A model generated the notes under the pieces. The model had not been told where the DNA came from and made no database searches. It saw nothing but the letters and a program-made list of their open reading frames with translations. 38,764 nucleotides of DNA, from the NCBI GenBank assembly GCA_902477055.1, contig CABSFY010000004.1:1-38764 (forward strand), in the 5' to 3' direction. The stretch is from an uncultured Eubacteriales bacterium. Lineage in GTDB: Bacteria; Bacillota; Clostridia; Oscillospirales; Oscillospiraceae. A program made the position numbers and the translations under genes. Positions 20,674 through 28,900 of the stretch are shown piece by piece. How positions within the stretch are numbered: the stretch's first letter is position 1; every line of letters begins with the position of its first letter.

Positions 20674-21554
20674 ACGGAGATTATATCATTCGCGCCGTCA
20701 CGAAGGACGGCTTCGTCAAGGCGATGGCCATTCGCTCGACCAATCTCGTCGAGCGGGCCAGAACAATTCATAAAACAACACCGACGGCGACGGCGGCGCT
20801 GGGACGGCTTCTGACGGCCTGCTCCATGATGGGCAACCTGCAAAAGGTCGAAAACGGTGCGCTGACGCTTCAGGTCAAGGGCGGCGGCCCGCTCGGAACG
20901 CTGCTGGCGACCTCGGACGCCGAGGGAAATGTACGCGGTTACGTGCATAATCCGTCGATTACCCTGCTGGAAAAATACGCCGGGAAGCTCGATGTCGGTG
21001 CGGCGGTCGGAACGGACGGCACGCTGACGGTCATCCGCGACTTGCAGATGAAGGAGCCGTACGTCGGCTCGGTCGCCCTCGTCAGCGGCGAGATCGCCGA
21101 CGATGTGACCGCATATTTCGCGCAGAGCGAGCAGACCCCGACGGCCTGTGCGCTTGGCGTGCTTGTCAATACCGATCAGAGCGTCCGCGTGGCGGGCGGC
21201 TATCTCATCCAGCTCCTGCCCGGTGCGCCGGACGATGTCATCATGAAGATCGAAACGGGCATTGCCTGCGCCGGTGCGGTCACGCCGATGCTGGAGGCAG
21301 GCCTGACCCCGGAGGAGCTTCTGCGCAAGGTCTTGTGTGAATTCGAGCTGGAATTCTTCGACGAAGAACCGGTCGAATACCGCTGCTATTGCAGCCGCGA
21401 CCGCGTTTCCGCAACGCTCATCACCATCGGCAAAAAGGACCTGCAGGAGATCGTAGACGACGGCAAGCCCATCACCATCGAATGCCAATTCTGCGACAAG
21501 GTCTATACCTTCACTCCGGAGGACGTCAAAGCTCTCCTCGATTCCCTGAACTGA
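20670..21554 (+). CDS. hslO: Hsp33 redox-regulated chaperone
   Basis: 294-residue cytoplasmic holdase that is switched on by oxidation and unfolding. The ATG at 20670 follows GGAGGAA; a longer frame from 20547 lies inside the upstream gene. The C-terminal redox switch has the four zinc cysteines Cys239 and Cys241 (CYC) and Cys272 and Cys275 (CQFC), the CxC plus CxxC pattern of Hsp33. The N-terminal domain has the family blocks VERARTIHKTTPTATAALGR and VKGGGPLGTLLATSDAEG. It is the last gene of the operon and is followed by a bidirectional terminator. The zinc residues are all present, so the switch should work. Confidence 0.96.
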   Translation: MNGDYIIRAVTKDGFVKAMAIRSTNLVERARTIHKTTPTATAALGRLLTACSMMGNLQKVENGALTLQVKGGGPLGTLLATSDAEGNVRGYVHNPSITLLEKYAGKLDVGAAVGTDGTLTVIRDLQMKEPYVGSVALVSGEIADDVTAYFAQSEQTPTACALGVLVNTDQSVRVAGGYLIQLLPGAPDDVIMKIETGIACAGAVTPMLEAGLTPEELLRKVLCEFELEFFDEEPVEYRCYCSRDRVSATLITIGKKDLQEIVDDGKPITIECQFCDKVYTFTPEDVKALLDSLN

Positions 21555-21567
21555 CCAATAAATATAA

Positions 21568-21596
21568 CGAGCCGACTTGAAAGAGTCGGCTCGCTT
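21568..21596. terminator. Bidirectional terminator between hslO and the minus-strand operon
   Basis: A perfect 10-bp stem CGAGCCGACT / AGTCGGCTCG with a six-base loop separates two converging transcription units. It is followed by CTTTGG on the plus strand and by TTATATTTATT on the minus strand, so it should serve both. Confidence 0.85.
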
Positions 21597-21612
21597 TGGT
21601 GGTAGATCAATT

Positions 21613-22635
21613 TTACGGGGTGACTTGGATGGTGGCGGCCCAGGTTAGGATCAGGGGTTGGTATTTTTGGAGGGATTCGTTCGTTTTTGGGAAAACGAAG
21701 GTGGTGATGCAATTCGTTGTATCCGTGACCGGGAGAATGGCATAGCAGTAATAGGATTCCGCAAAATCCGGGAAGTCGGCGAAGGTGCAGCAGACACCAT
21801 TGTCCAGCAGATAGGTGTGCGGCGCGTCCGGGGCATACAGGGGGCCTTCGTAGGCTTCTGCTTTGCCGTCATAGAGCACCAGCGTTTCGCCCAGACCCAA
21901 GAAGGACGGTCCGTCGGAAAAGTCTGCTATGATAACAACATCCTGCGAAGCAAAATAGTAGTCGGCCGAGCCTGCATTTTCCGGGAGACCGATGAAATCC
22001 TCCGGAAGTGTGATGGAATAGTTATCGCGGACGAAGGTTTGCGGCTGGTGGTTCAGAATGTAGCTGCCGATGAGAGAAAGCACCAGAAGGACGCAGCAGA
22101 CACCGAGCCAGACCCAGCGCCATGCCGGACGAATCGGACAGGGCTGGCAGGGCTTGCCGCATTGCTGGGCGATGAAATCGCGGAACGCATCGACCTGTCC
22201 GGCCGGAAGCGACGACTTCGGGACGAGAATGTAACGCTTTGCAGGGAACTGCAATAGGAACTGGTGCGGCGTTTCGTGGAGGGCGACGACGCCGGCGTAG
22301 AGATAAGTGCTGTCTGCGAGAGAATCGACAACTTGCAGATGGTCATCATAGAAATGAAGCTCGATCGCTGCGCGGCCGCGAGATTCGATGCGGTAAAGGT
22401 GCAGACCATGGAAACAGTCAAAAAAGAGAACGTACAGAATCAACACAATGGCTGTTATCAGATTCCACGTGCCGGATTCGCTGAGAATGCACGCCGGAAG
22501 ACAAAGCAGCATGATGACAAAGAGAAAAATTTTTAGGAATTTGCGCCAGCCGGTCATTTTCTTTCGCAGGAAAGCGGCCAGATCAAGGTCGTCCTTCTTC
22601 TGAATGACTCGTAAAGCGGTAAAACGTGGTTCCAT
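21613..22635 (-). CDS. Membrane protein with YcxB-like domain, paralogue A
   Basis: 340-residue membrane protein, last of three tandem paralogues. The ATG at 22635 follows TTGGAGG at five bases and matches the MEPRF start of the next paralogue; a TTG four codons upstream overlaps the ribosome binding site. A helical hairpin (about 34-52 and 57-75) precedes a soluble part at 88-160 that resembles the YcxB-like domain: acidic FYDDHLQVVDS, a YAGVVALHET strand and YILVPKSSLPAG. A third helix follows at about 174-194, then an outside domain opening with YSITLPEDF. It lacks the WCTEF motif found near the end of the other two and is the most divergent. There are seven cysteines within or near the membrane-linked region. 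Function is unknown. Confidence 0.82.
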   Translation of the reverse strand: MEPRFTALRVIQKKDDLDLAAFLRKKMTGWRKFLKIFLFVIMLLCLPACILSESGTWNLITAIVLILYVLFFDCFHGLHLYRIESRGRAAIELHFYDDHLQVVDSLADSTYLYAGVVALHETPHQFLLQFPAKRYILVPKSSLPAGQVDAFRDFIAQQCGKPCQPCPIRPAWRWVWLGVCCVLLVLSLIGSYILNHQPQTFVRDNYSITLPEDFIGLPENAGSADYYFASQDVVIIADFSDGPSFLGLGETLVLYDGKAEAYEGPLYAPDAPHTYLLDNGVCCTFADFPDFAESYYCYAILPVTDTTNCITTFVFPKTNESLQKYQPLILTWAATIQVTP

Positions 22636-22652
22636 AAGCGCCTCCAATGCGA

Positions 22653-23687
22653 TCAGTTAGCGATGCGGATGGTTTGGAGCCAATCGGTGAACAGCGGCTC
22701 ATATTCCGTGCGGTAGGCGGCGTCGCAGAAGAACTCGGTGCACCAGAAGGCCTCTGCGCCGTGCCGGACGGCGTAGCAGTAGAGGTAGGTCGTGCCGTCG
22801 AATTCGGCGGTGGCGAAGCAGTAGGCTGTGTTGCTGTCCAGCGTGACGACGGGTTCTGGCGTGACCTCGTAGAATTCGAGCAGGCTTTCCAGATAGAATG
22901 TAGCACTCTGGAAGGGGGAAAGCCCTGCGTCGAGCAGCTCCTCGTCCGTTTCGTTGAACATGGAGATATAAACGGAGTCGTTCGATGCCTCAAACAACCA
23001 GCCGTTGTCGGTGTCCGGCGTTTCTTCGGTGAAGGATTGCGGCAGGGAGATGCTGTAAGCGTCCGTCCGAAAGGTCTGCGGGCGGTTGGCGCGCCAGTCG
23101 CGGAGGAAGATTGCACCGGCGATGAGTACGACCGCAAGGACGAGCATCATGCCGAGGTAGACAAAGCGCTTTTTGTTGCCCGTTGGGAAGCGGCGGACGG
23201 GCTTGCCGCATTTTTCCTCCAGAAAAGTGCGGAATTGATCGGGCTCGCCGGGAGCAAAGCCGCTTTTCGGAAGGACAAAGGCGCTCTGCCGGTTTACGTA
23301 CAGGGCAAAAATGCGGTCCGTTTCTGCCATATCGACGATGGCGGCGTAGGCGGTGTTGGAGCTGGAAACGGGGGAGGAGGTCTGAATCTGCTCGTCGGTA
23401 AAGAGGTACGTATCCGAAAGCGCACCGCTGCGCACGGCGGCATAGGTACCGCGCCCGACGATCTCCGGGAAAAAGACTTGCATGAACAGGGCAACGATAG
23501 CGCAGATCAGCGCCGTGGGTTCTGGGTCACCCCAGAATAGAAGCAGCGCGTAAAGCACGATCAGCACCGGGACGGCGATGCGCATCACAGTCCATGGCCA
23601 GCGTCTGTTGCGGCGGAGTTGGATCTGCGCGAGGTCGCAGCAGTCCTTCTTTTGTACGGTACAGTGAAATTCAAAGCGTGGTTCCAT
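22653..23687 (-). CDS. Membrane protein with YcxB-like domain, paralogue B
   Basis: 344-residue membrane protein, middle of three paralogues. The ATG at 23687 follows AGAGGAG; the longer open frame upstream overlaps paralogue C and is rejected. The architecture is the same as paralogue A: MEPRF start, VQKKD segment, helices at about 34-53 and 57-75, YcxB-like part to about 162 with MAETDRIFALYVN and FVLPKSGF, third helix at about 175-195, then an extracytoplasmic domain beginning YSISLPQSF. That domain ends with EAFWCTEFFCDAAYRTEYEP, nearly shared with paralogue C. Its general pattern (YSITLP opening, a long helix in the middle, Ile-rich final strand) recalls the Mog1/PsbP-like fold, but this is a guess. 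It begins 37 bases after paralogue C ends. Confidence 0.82.
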   Translation of the reverse strand: MEPRFEFHCTVQKKDCCDLAQIQLRRNRRWPWTVMRIAVPVLIVLYALLLFWGDPEPTALICAIVALFMQVFFPEIVGRGTYAAVRSGALSDTYLFTDEQIQTSSPVSSSNTAYAAIVDMAETDRIFALYVNRQSAFVLPKSGFAPGEPDQFRTFLEEKCGKPVRRFPTGNKKRFVYLGMMLVLAVVLIAGAIFLRDWRANRPQTFRTDAYSISLPQSFTEETPDTDNGWLFEASNDSVYISMFNETDEELLDAGLSPFQSATFYLESLLEFYEVTPEPVVTLDSNTAYCFATAEFDGTTYLYCYAVRHGAEAFWCTEFFCDAAYRTEYEPLFTDWLQTIRIAN

Positions 23688-23724
23688 ATGGATTGCTCCT
23701 CTCTTTCTGGGCTTCGCTTGGCGG

Positions 23725-24768
23725 TCAGTTATCGGCTTGCGGGGTGATTCGGATGGTGGCGGCCCATTCGGCGAACAGCGGCTCATATTTGGCACGGTCG
23801 GCGGCGCTGCAGTAGAATTCTGTGCACCAGAAGGCTTCGTTTTCATGGCTGCAGACCAGATAGAAGAAGAACTCGCCGTCCTCGTAGGTGTCGGTATAGG
23901 CTGCGCAGGCCGTGCCGTCGTCCAGCTCCGTAATGTCCTCAGGATGAATGCTGATCTGCTCCAACAGCCTTCTGATATAGTTTTTCGCGCCGAAGGCCGG
24001 ATTAAAGCCGGCGCGCATCAGCGCCGTGTCCGTCCGAAACGATACCGTGATGTAGGCATTCAGATCAGTGATCTGGTAGAAAATGCCGGCCTTTTCGTCA
24101 CCCTCCAGCCCGGAGAAGCCCTCCGGCAGGGTGATACTGTACGCGCCGCGGCCGAGCGTCTGCGGCTGGGCCTCCGGCTCGCCGGTAAAGGACGGGGAGA
24201 GGATCGTTGAAACGATCACCGCTGCGACAAGACCGCCCAGCAGGAAGAAGCGCACCTTCCCAGTGGAACGGACGCGCTGGGCTTTGCGGTTCGTGGCGTT
24301 TTCAAGAAACGCGCGAAGCTCGTCGGTCTGCTGCGCAAAGGCGGCCTTGGGGATGAGATAGGCCGTGCTGGCGTTCACATAGAGCGCAAACAGACGGTCG
24401 GTTTCGGCAAGGCGCATCACGGCCTCATAGGCGATGGCGGTGCAGCGGCCGCCGGCGTAGATCTGGAACTGCGTATCGAGGAAAACAAAGTGGTCCGGCA
24501 GACCCGCCTGGGCGGCGGCGTTGTAGGCGTTCCTACCGACCAGCTCGCCGCCGAATACCCATACGGCGAACACCAACGTTGCCAGCAGAAGAATTATGGG
24601 GCTGCTGCTGCCGTTGAAAAGCATCGCGACATACATTAGAATGAGCATTGCGGAGAAAATCAGCAAAAACAGCCAAAATTGGTTTCCCTTGTATTTCTTC
24701 TGGAGCCGGCCAAAGTCAATATAATCTGTCTTTTGCAGCGGCTGTTGCCCGGAAAAACGCTGTTCCAT
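23725..24768 (-). CDS. Membrane protein with YcxB-like domain, paralogue C
   Basis: 347-residue membrane protein, first gene of the minus-strand operon. Starts at 24768 (MEQRF) and 24774 (MTMEQRF) are both possible; the former has AGAGGG seven bases upstream and matches the paralogues. The longer open frame runs through the promoter and is rejected. Helices lie at about 31-50 and 57-75 and a third at about 173-191; between them is the YcxB-like part with LAETDRLFALYVN and YLIPKAAFA. The outside domain opens with YSITLPEGF and contains EAFWCTEFYCSAADRAKYEP near its end. Unlike B, the region after the third helix contains a Pro/Glu-rich linker. Role unknown; a stress-sensing or surface-related membrane function is only inference. 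Confidence 0.82.
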   Translation of the reverse strand: MEQRFSGQQPLQKTDYIDFGRLQKKYKGNQFWLFLLIFSAMLILMYVAMLFNGSSSPIILLLATLVFAVWVFGGELVGRNAYNAAAQAGLPDHFVFLDTQFQIYAGGRCTAIAYEAVMRLAETDRLFALYVNASTAYLIPKAAFAQQTDELRAFLENATNRKAQRVRSTGKVRFFLLGGLVAAVIVSTILSPSFTGEPEAQPQTLGRGAYSITLPEGFSGLEGDEKAGIFYQITDLNAYITVSFRTDTALMRAGFNPAFGAKNYIRRLLEQISIHPEDITELDDGTACAAYTDTYEDGEFFFYLVCSHENEAFWCTEFYCSAADRAKYEPLFAEWAATIRITPQADN

Positions 24769-24803
24769 CGTCATGCCCTCTCTCATTTCGTAAGGATATC
24801 TAA

Positions 24804-24832
24804 AGTATAACATATGCCGAAAGAAAACGCAA
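24804..24832 (-). promoter_or_regulatory. Promoter of the three-paralogue operon
   Basis: On the minus strand TTGCGT and TATACT are 17 bases apart, about 36 bases before the first start codon. The -10 is good and the -35 weak, suggesting modest or regulated expression. It diverges from the strong tRNA promoter about 60 bases away. Confidence 0.6.
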
Positions 24833-24887
24833 TGCAAAAGGCCTGTGCGGATCGCGAAAAAAATCATAAAAAAATGGAATTTTGTGC

Positions 24888-24916
24888 TTGACAAAATGGG
24901 GGTCCATGTGTATAAT
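24888..24916 (+). promoter_or_regulatory. Consensus SigA promoter of the tRNA cluster
   Basis: TTGACA and TATAAT are both perfect and 17 bases apart, with an A-rich upstream tract like an UP element. The first tRNA starts 31 bases after the -10, as expected for a strong stable-RNA promoter. Confidence 0.93.
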
Positions 24917-24947
24917 AAAACCCGTCGCTGATGCAAATCAGTAGTTC

Positions 24948-25023
24948 GGGAGCATAGCTCAGCTGGGAGAGCACATGCCTTACAAGCATGGGGTCACAGG
25001 TTCGAGCCCTGTTGTTCCCACCA
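24948..25023 (+). tRNA. tRNA-Val (anticodon TAC)
   Basis: 76 nucleotides with CCA encoded. The acceptor stem GGGAGCA / TGTTCCC includes one G-T pair; the anticodon loop CTTACAA gives TAC; the T arm has GTTCGAG. First gene of a five-tRNA unit. Confidence 0.96.
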
Positions 25024-25029
25024 TTATCT

Positions 25030-25106
25030 GGCCCGGTGGTGCAGTCGGTTAGCACGCCAGCCTGTCACGCTGGAGGTCGACGGTTCGAGTCCGTTCCGGG
25101 TCGCCA
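25030..25106 (+). tRNA. tRNA-Asp (anticodon GTC)
   Basis: 77 nucleotides with CCA encoded. Acceptor stem GGCCCGG / CCGGGTC, anticodon GTC within CTGTCAC, T loop GTTCGAGTC and discriminator G, all as expected for tRNA-Asp. It begins six bases after tRNA-Val. Confidence 0.96.
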
Positions 25107-25145
25107 ATTTTATCTTCTTCGCATCTGCGCATTTTTGCGCCGGAC

Positions 25146-25200
<55 letters not shown>

Positions 25201-25221
<21 letters not shown>

Positions 25222-25339
25222 CTTTTAATTATACTGGCGCCAATGACGGAGTTGAAAGGCGGCTCTTGACAACGTGCCGGTGGCACGTTGTAACCGCCGT
25301 GGCTTTTCCGCAGAAAAGCAACTCCGACCGGAGGCACCA
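25201..25339 (+). repeat. Duplicated tRNA-Phe 3' end flanking a palindromic element
   Basis: The 21-base 3' end of tRNA-Phe (from CAACTCCGACC to the CCA) at 25201-25221 is repeated exactly at 25319-25339. Between the copies are several palindromes: CGGAGTTG at 25247-25254 is complementary to CAACTCCG in both copies; ACAACGTGCC / GGCACGTTGT forms a perfect 10-bp hairpin at 25269-25291; GGCGG (25258) pairs with CCGCC (25294); GCTTTTC / GAAAAGC forms a 7-bp hairpin at 25302-25319. No reading frame or T-run is present. The layout resembles either a small non-autonomous element inserted at a tRNA 3' end (direct repeats like attL/attR) or a tRNA-derived structured RNA. TTGACA (25266) and TGTAAC (25289) 17 bases apart could also be a promoter for the last two tRNAs. 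Confidence 0.75.
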
Positions 25340-25409
25340 TTTATAAAGCTAGCGGTTTGAATTGAATCGTTTCGCATAGAATCTATCGCGGGCTTCCGCG
25401 GTATGATAT

Positions 25410-25485
25410 GCGGGTGTAGCTCATCCGGTAGAGCGCCACCTTGCCAAGGTGGAGGTAGCGAGTTCGAGCCTCGTCACCCGCTCCA
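25410..25485 (+). tRNA. tRNA-Gly (anticodon GCC)
   Basis: 76 nucleotides with CCA encoded. Acceptor stem GCGGGTG / CACCCGC, anticodon loop TTGCCAA gives GCC, discriminator T. The gap from 25340 holds only a short CGCGG/CCGCG hairpin and no gene. Confidence 0.96.
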
Positions 25486-25492
25486 AAAAAAT

Positions 25493-25518
25493 AAGGAACG
25501 CCAATGCGTTCCTTGTTT
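25493..25518 (+). terminator. Terminator-like hairpin between tRNA-Gly and tRNA-Cys
   Basis: AAGGAACGC / GCGTTCCTT form a perfect 9-bp stem with a CAAT loop, followed by GTTTC. The T-run is short, so it probably reduces rather than stops transcription into tRNA-Cys, or acts as a processing signal. Confidence 0.6.
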
Positions 25519-25525
25519 CATATCC

Positions 25526-25600
25526 GGTGCCGTGGCCAAGTGGTAAGGCAAAGGTCTGCAAAACCTTCATTCGGCAGTTCAAATCTGCCCGGCACCTCCA
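25526..25600 (+). tRNA. tRNA-Cys (anticodon GCA)
   Basis: 75 nucleotides with CCA encoded. Acceptor stem GGTGCCG / CGGCACC; anticodon loop CTGCAAA gives GCA; T loop GTTCAAATC. Last of the tRNA unit. Confidence 0.96.
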
Positions 25601-25602
25601 GA

Positions 25603-25632
25603 AAAAAGGACTTGCGAAAGCAAGTCCTTTTT
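25603..25632 (+). terminator. Terminator of the tRNA unit
   Basis: AAAAAGGACTTGC and GCAAGTCCTTTTT form a perfect stem with a GAAA tetraloop and built-in T-run, three bases after tRNA-Cys. Confidence 0.92.
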
Positions 25633-25759
25633 CAATGAAATTCGCCTAGCGGCAAATGGGAAAACTCAAAAAGCGGATTTCAGGCGTAATTGCTTGAAAT
25701 CTTTTCTTTTTCTGGCGAATTGACTGAAAATACGCAAAAAAACTGCTGTCGAAATGCGG

Positions 25760-25779
25760 TCAAAAAGTATACGTTTTGG
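25760..25779. promoter_or_regulatory. Palindromic operator-like site 1 upstream of the LRR gene
   Basis: TCAAAAAGTATACGTTTTGG, a near-perfect dyad around GTATAC. It matches the site at 25876 in 17 of 20 positions. The centres are 116 bases apart, about eleven helical turns. No regulator can be named; GTATAC cores occur in operators of several regulator families. Confidence 0.6.
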
Positions 25780-25824
25780 CCCAAATTTTGGCAGCGGCTT
25801 TTCTGCTTTTATCTTACACGTTAT

Positions 25825-25852
25825 TTGCAAAAAAAGCAACCCTTTTTAACAT
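25825..25852 (+). promoter_or_regulatory. Possible promoter of the first LRR/SLH gene
   Basis: TTGCAA and TAACAT are 16 bases apart, between the two operator-like palindromes, about 90 bases before the start codon. The match is only moderate. The same -35 hexamer and 16-base spacing occur upstream of the second LRR gene. The whole 25633-25941 region is AT-rich and contains no convincing gene, though a reading frame happens to be open through it. Confidence 0.4.
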
Positions 25853-25875
25853 TTTTCTCCGAAATTTCGTTTACG

Positions 25876-25895
25876 TCAAAATGTATACCTTTTGA
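25876..25895. promoter_or_regulatory. Palindromic operator-like site 2 upstream of the LRR gene
   Basis: TCAAAATGTATACCTTTTGA is symmetric at 18 of 20 positions around GTATAC. It lies 46 bases before the start codon and just downstream of the candidate promoter, a location suited to repression. Confidence 0.6.
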
Positions 25896-25941
25896 ACCGA
25901 TCAACAAACAGGTGGGCGGCGAAATGAAAGGAGAAGCGAAT

Positions 25942-28900
25942 ATGAAGCGATGGATTTACGGCATTGTACTTTGCTTGTGCGTCTGTGGTTTGCTTGCGGT
26001 GCTTGGCTTGGGGGCTTTTGCCGCCGACACGGTGGCCTCCGGTACTTGTGGCAAGGGCGTAACATGGTCGCTCGATGATGCGGGAGCGCTGACCATTAGC
26101 GGCGTCGGCGCAATGAATGACTACAGTGCGTCGACGGATATGCCATGGTATGCGCACCGCGATGCGGTCAAAAGCATTGCTGTTGAGGATGGGGTAATGC
26201 GAGTCGGCAGCCATGCGTTCTCGTTTTTCACTGCATTGGAGCGTGTTAATATTTCTGCGTCAGTGACCAGTGTCGGCTCGTTCGCTTTCGACGGATGCTC
26301 CGCTCTGAAATACGTTACATTTTCTGAAGGCCTGACGTCGATTGAAGGCGGTGCGTTTTTCAACTGCACTGCGCTGAAAGGTTTTGTGCTGCCGGAATCT
26401 GTTGAAGTAATCGGCTCTTATGCGTTCAAAGGCTGCAAAACGATGACCAATATTGAACTTCCGCAGCATATGACAAGCATTGGAAAATCTGCCTTTGAAG
26501 AATGCGAAAAGTTGCTGAGCGTCACGATTCCGAAAGGTGTTTTGGTGGTCGAGGAAAAAACATTTGCCTATTGCTATGCGCTGCAATCGGCTGAATTCTA
26601 CGGAGAAGTCACAGACATAAAGGAATTTGCGTTTTTTGCTACTGCGCTGAAAGCGGTCAAAATCCCGAATAGCGTGGAACACATCGGTCGTTCAGCTTTC
26701 AGCAATTGCAGAAGTCTTACTGCTGTCATCCTGCCACAGGGATTGACAACCATTGAAGCAAGCACTTTTTCAGACTGTCGTAGTTTGGCAAGCGTTTTGA
26801 TTCCGGAGAGCGTAACAAGCATCAAAAAATCTGCGTTCTGGTATTGTAGCAGCCTTGCCGGAATATCGATTCCGAAAAACGTCAAAGAGATCGATAACGA
26901 GGCATTCCTTTACTGCAACGCATTGACCGGAATTTGGGTCGATTCCGAAAACGCAGTATTCAGCAGCGATGAATATGGTGTTCTTTATAATAAGGATAAA
27001 ACGCAGCTGCTGCAAGCGCCTGCGGGGGGAATTTTAAACGATTTCACCGTTCCGAGCAGTGTGACATCTCTGTCGGAAAAATCATTTTCCGGCTGTTCCA
27101 GATTAAGGAGCGTTATAATCCCGGAAGGCGTTAGAAGTATTCCGCATTGTGCTTTTGCACAGTGTGAACATCTGATTTCTGTTGTATTACCAGATAGCAT
27201 TATAGAAATCGGCGCGGGTGCTTTTAGCGACTGCGTCAATCTCAAGCATATTCGCCTTCCGGAAAGCCTTACACAGATTGCGGATTCTGCATTTAGCAGC
27301 TCTGGTTTGGCAAGCGTTGTTTTTCCGGCGAGCGTTACAACAATCGGAGAATATGTGTTCTCCGGTTGTATCTTGTTGAAATCAATCGCGTTCCAAGGCG
27401 CAAGACCGGAGGTTGCGGATAATGCGTTCTCCGGAGTTACCGCAACTGCGTACTTCTCCGACGATCCTGATAGCAATGCATCGTGGCTGGAGGATGGGGC
27501 ACGCTCGGATTTCGGTGGTACATTGCACTGGCGTACATGGTATACGCTGGGGAATGACCCGATCTGTGAGCATCTGGCATTGGAGAGCAGCACGGTTTCG
27601 TCCATCTGTACCTGGAGCTACACGCTTTATCAGTGCGCCTGCGGCTACAGCTATCGGACGGATTTTGTGGAGGGAAAGGGTCATGTGCCGGTAGAGGAGC
27701 CAGAAATTCCGCCGACCTGTACGCAAAATGGCTGGACGGCAGGCAGTTACTGCTATTATTGCAACGCTGTCCTTGCTGTACGGAAAATGATCGAGCCATT
27801 GGGGCATGAGCTTGTTTCCGATATGAAACCAGTCGCCGCCACCTGTACAGAAACGGGTCTTACTGAGGGGTATCGCTGCGTCCGCTGCGAATATAAGGTC
27901 GAACAGAAGGTGATTCCTTCGCTCGGTCACGACTATGTTGCCCACGAGGCAAAAGCTGCGACGTGTACCGATATCGGCTGGGAGGCGTACCAGACCTGTA
28001 GCCGGTGCGACTATACGACCTACAAGGAAATCCCTGCCAAGGGTCACACCAAGGCGGCAGCGGTGCGCGAAAACGAAATTGACGCGACTTGTACCGTGAA
28101 TGGCAGCTACGATGAAGTTGTCTATTGCTCCGTCTGTAAAGCCGAGCTGAGCAGGGAGAGCAAAACAGTCGATGCGCTGGGCCACGACTACATTGACCAC
28201 GAAGCAAAAGCTGCGACCTGTACCGAAATCGGCTGGGAGGCGTACCAGACCTGTAGCCGGTGCGACTATACGACCTATAAGGAGCTTCCGGCAAAGGGCC
28301 ACGCCCCGGCAGCGGCGGTTCGCGAAAACGAAGTCGGTGCCACCTGCACCAAGGGCGGCAGCTATGATGAAGTTGTCTATTGCTCCGTCTGTAAAGCCGA
28401 GCTGAGCAGGAAGAGCAAAACAGTCGATGCGCTGGGCCATGACTACATTGCCCACGAGGCCAAAGCCGCGACCTGTACAGAGATCGGCTGGGAGGCGTAC
28501 CAGACCTGTAGCCGGTGTGACTACACGACCTACAAGGAGCTGCCCGCATTGGGCCACGACTATATTGCCCACGAGGCAAAAGCCGCGACGTGTACGGCAA
28601 CCGGCTGGGAGGCATATCGGACTTGCAGTCGCTGTGACTACACGACCTACAAGGAAATTCCAGCCATGGGGCATGACGAAATCGTTGATGCGGCAGTTGC
28701 GGCGACTTGCACCGAAAGCGGCCTGACCGAGGGAAAGCACTGCTCTCGCTGCGATTATAAGATTGCACAGACGGTTGTTCCTGCGTTGGGGCATGACATG
28801 ATTGCCGACGCGGCAGTTGCGGCGACCTGTACGGAAACCGGCCTGACCGAGGGCGGCCATTGCTCTCGCTGCGATTACAAGATCGCGCAGACGGTTGTTC

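Noticed and set aside
25222..25340. Integrase-bearing genomic island at tRNA-Phe
   Set aside because: The repeats are only 118 bases apart, no integrase or mobile gene lies in or near the interval, and the tRNA operon continues on the other side.
25449..25649. A 66-codon frame across tRNA-Gly and tRNA-Cys
   Set aside because: It reads through two complete tRNA genes and two hairpins.
25690..25941. An 84-codon N-terminal extension of the first LRR protein
   Set aside because: The extension precedes a complete signal peptide and ribosome binding site and runs through AT-rich DNA containing operator-like palindromes.
27931..28680. Possible CRISPR-like periodic repeat
   Set aside because: The period is 117-255 bases, in frame, and encodes Cys-rich protein modules; no short repeat and unique spacer pattern exists anywhere in the window.
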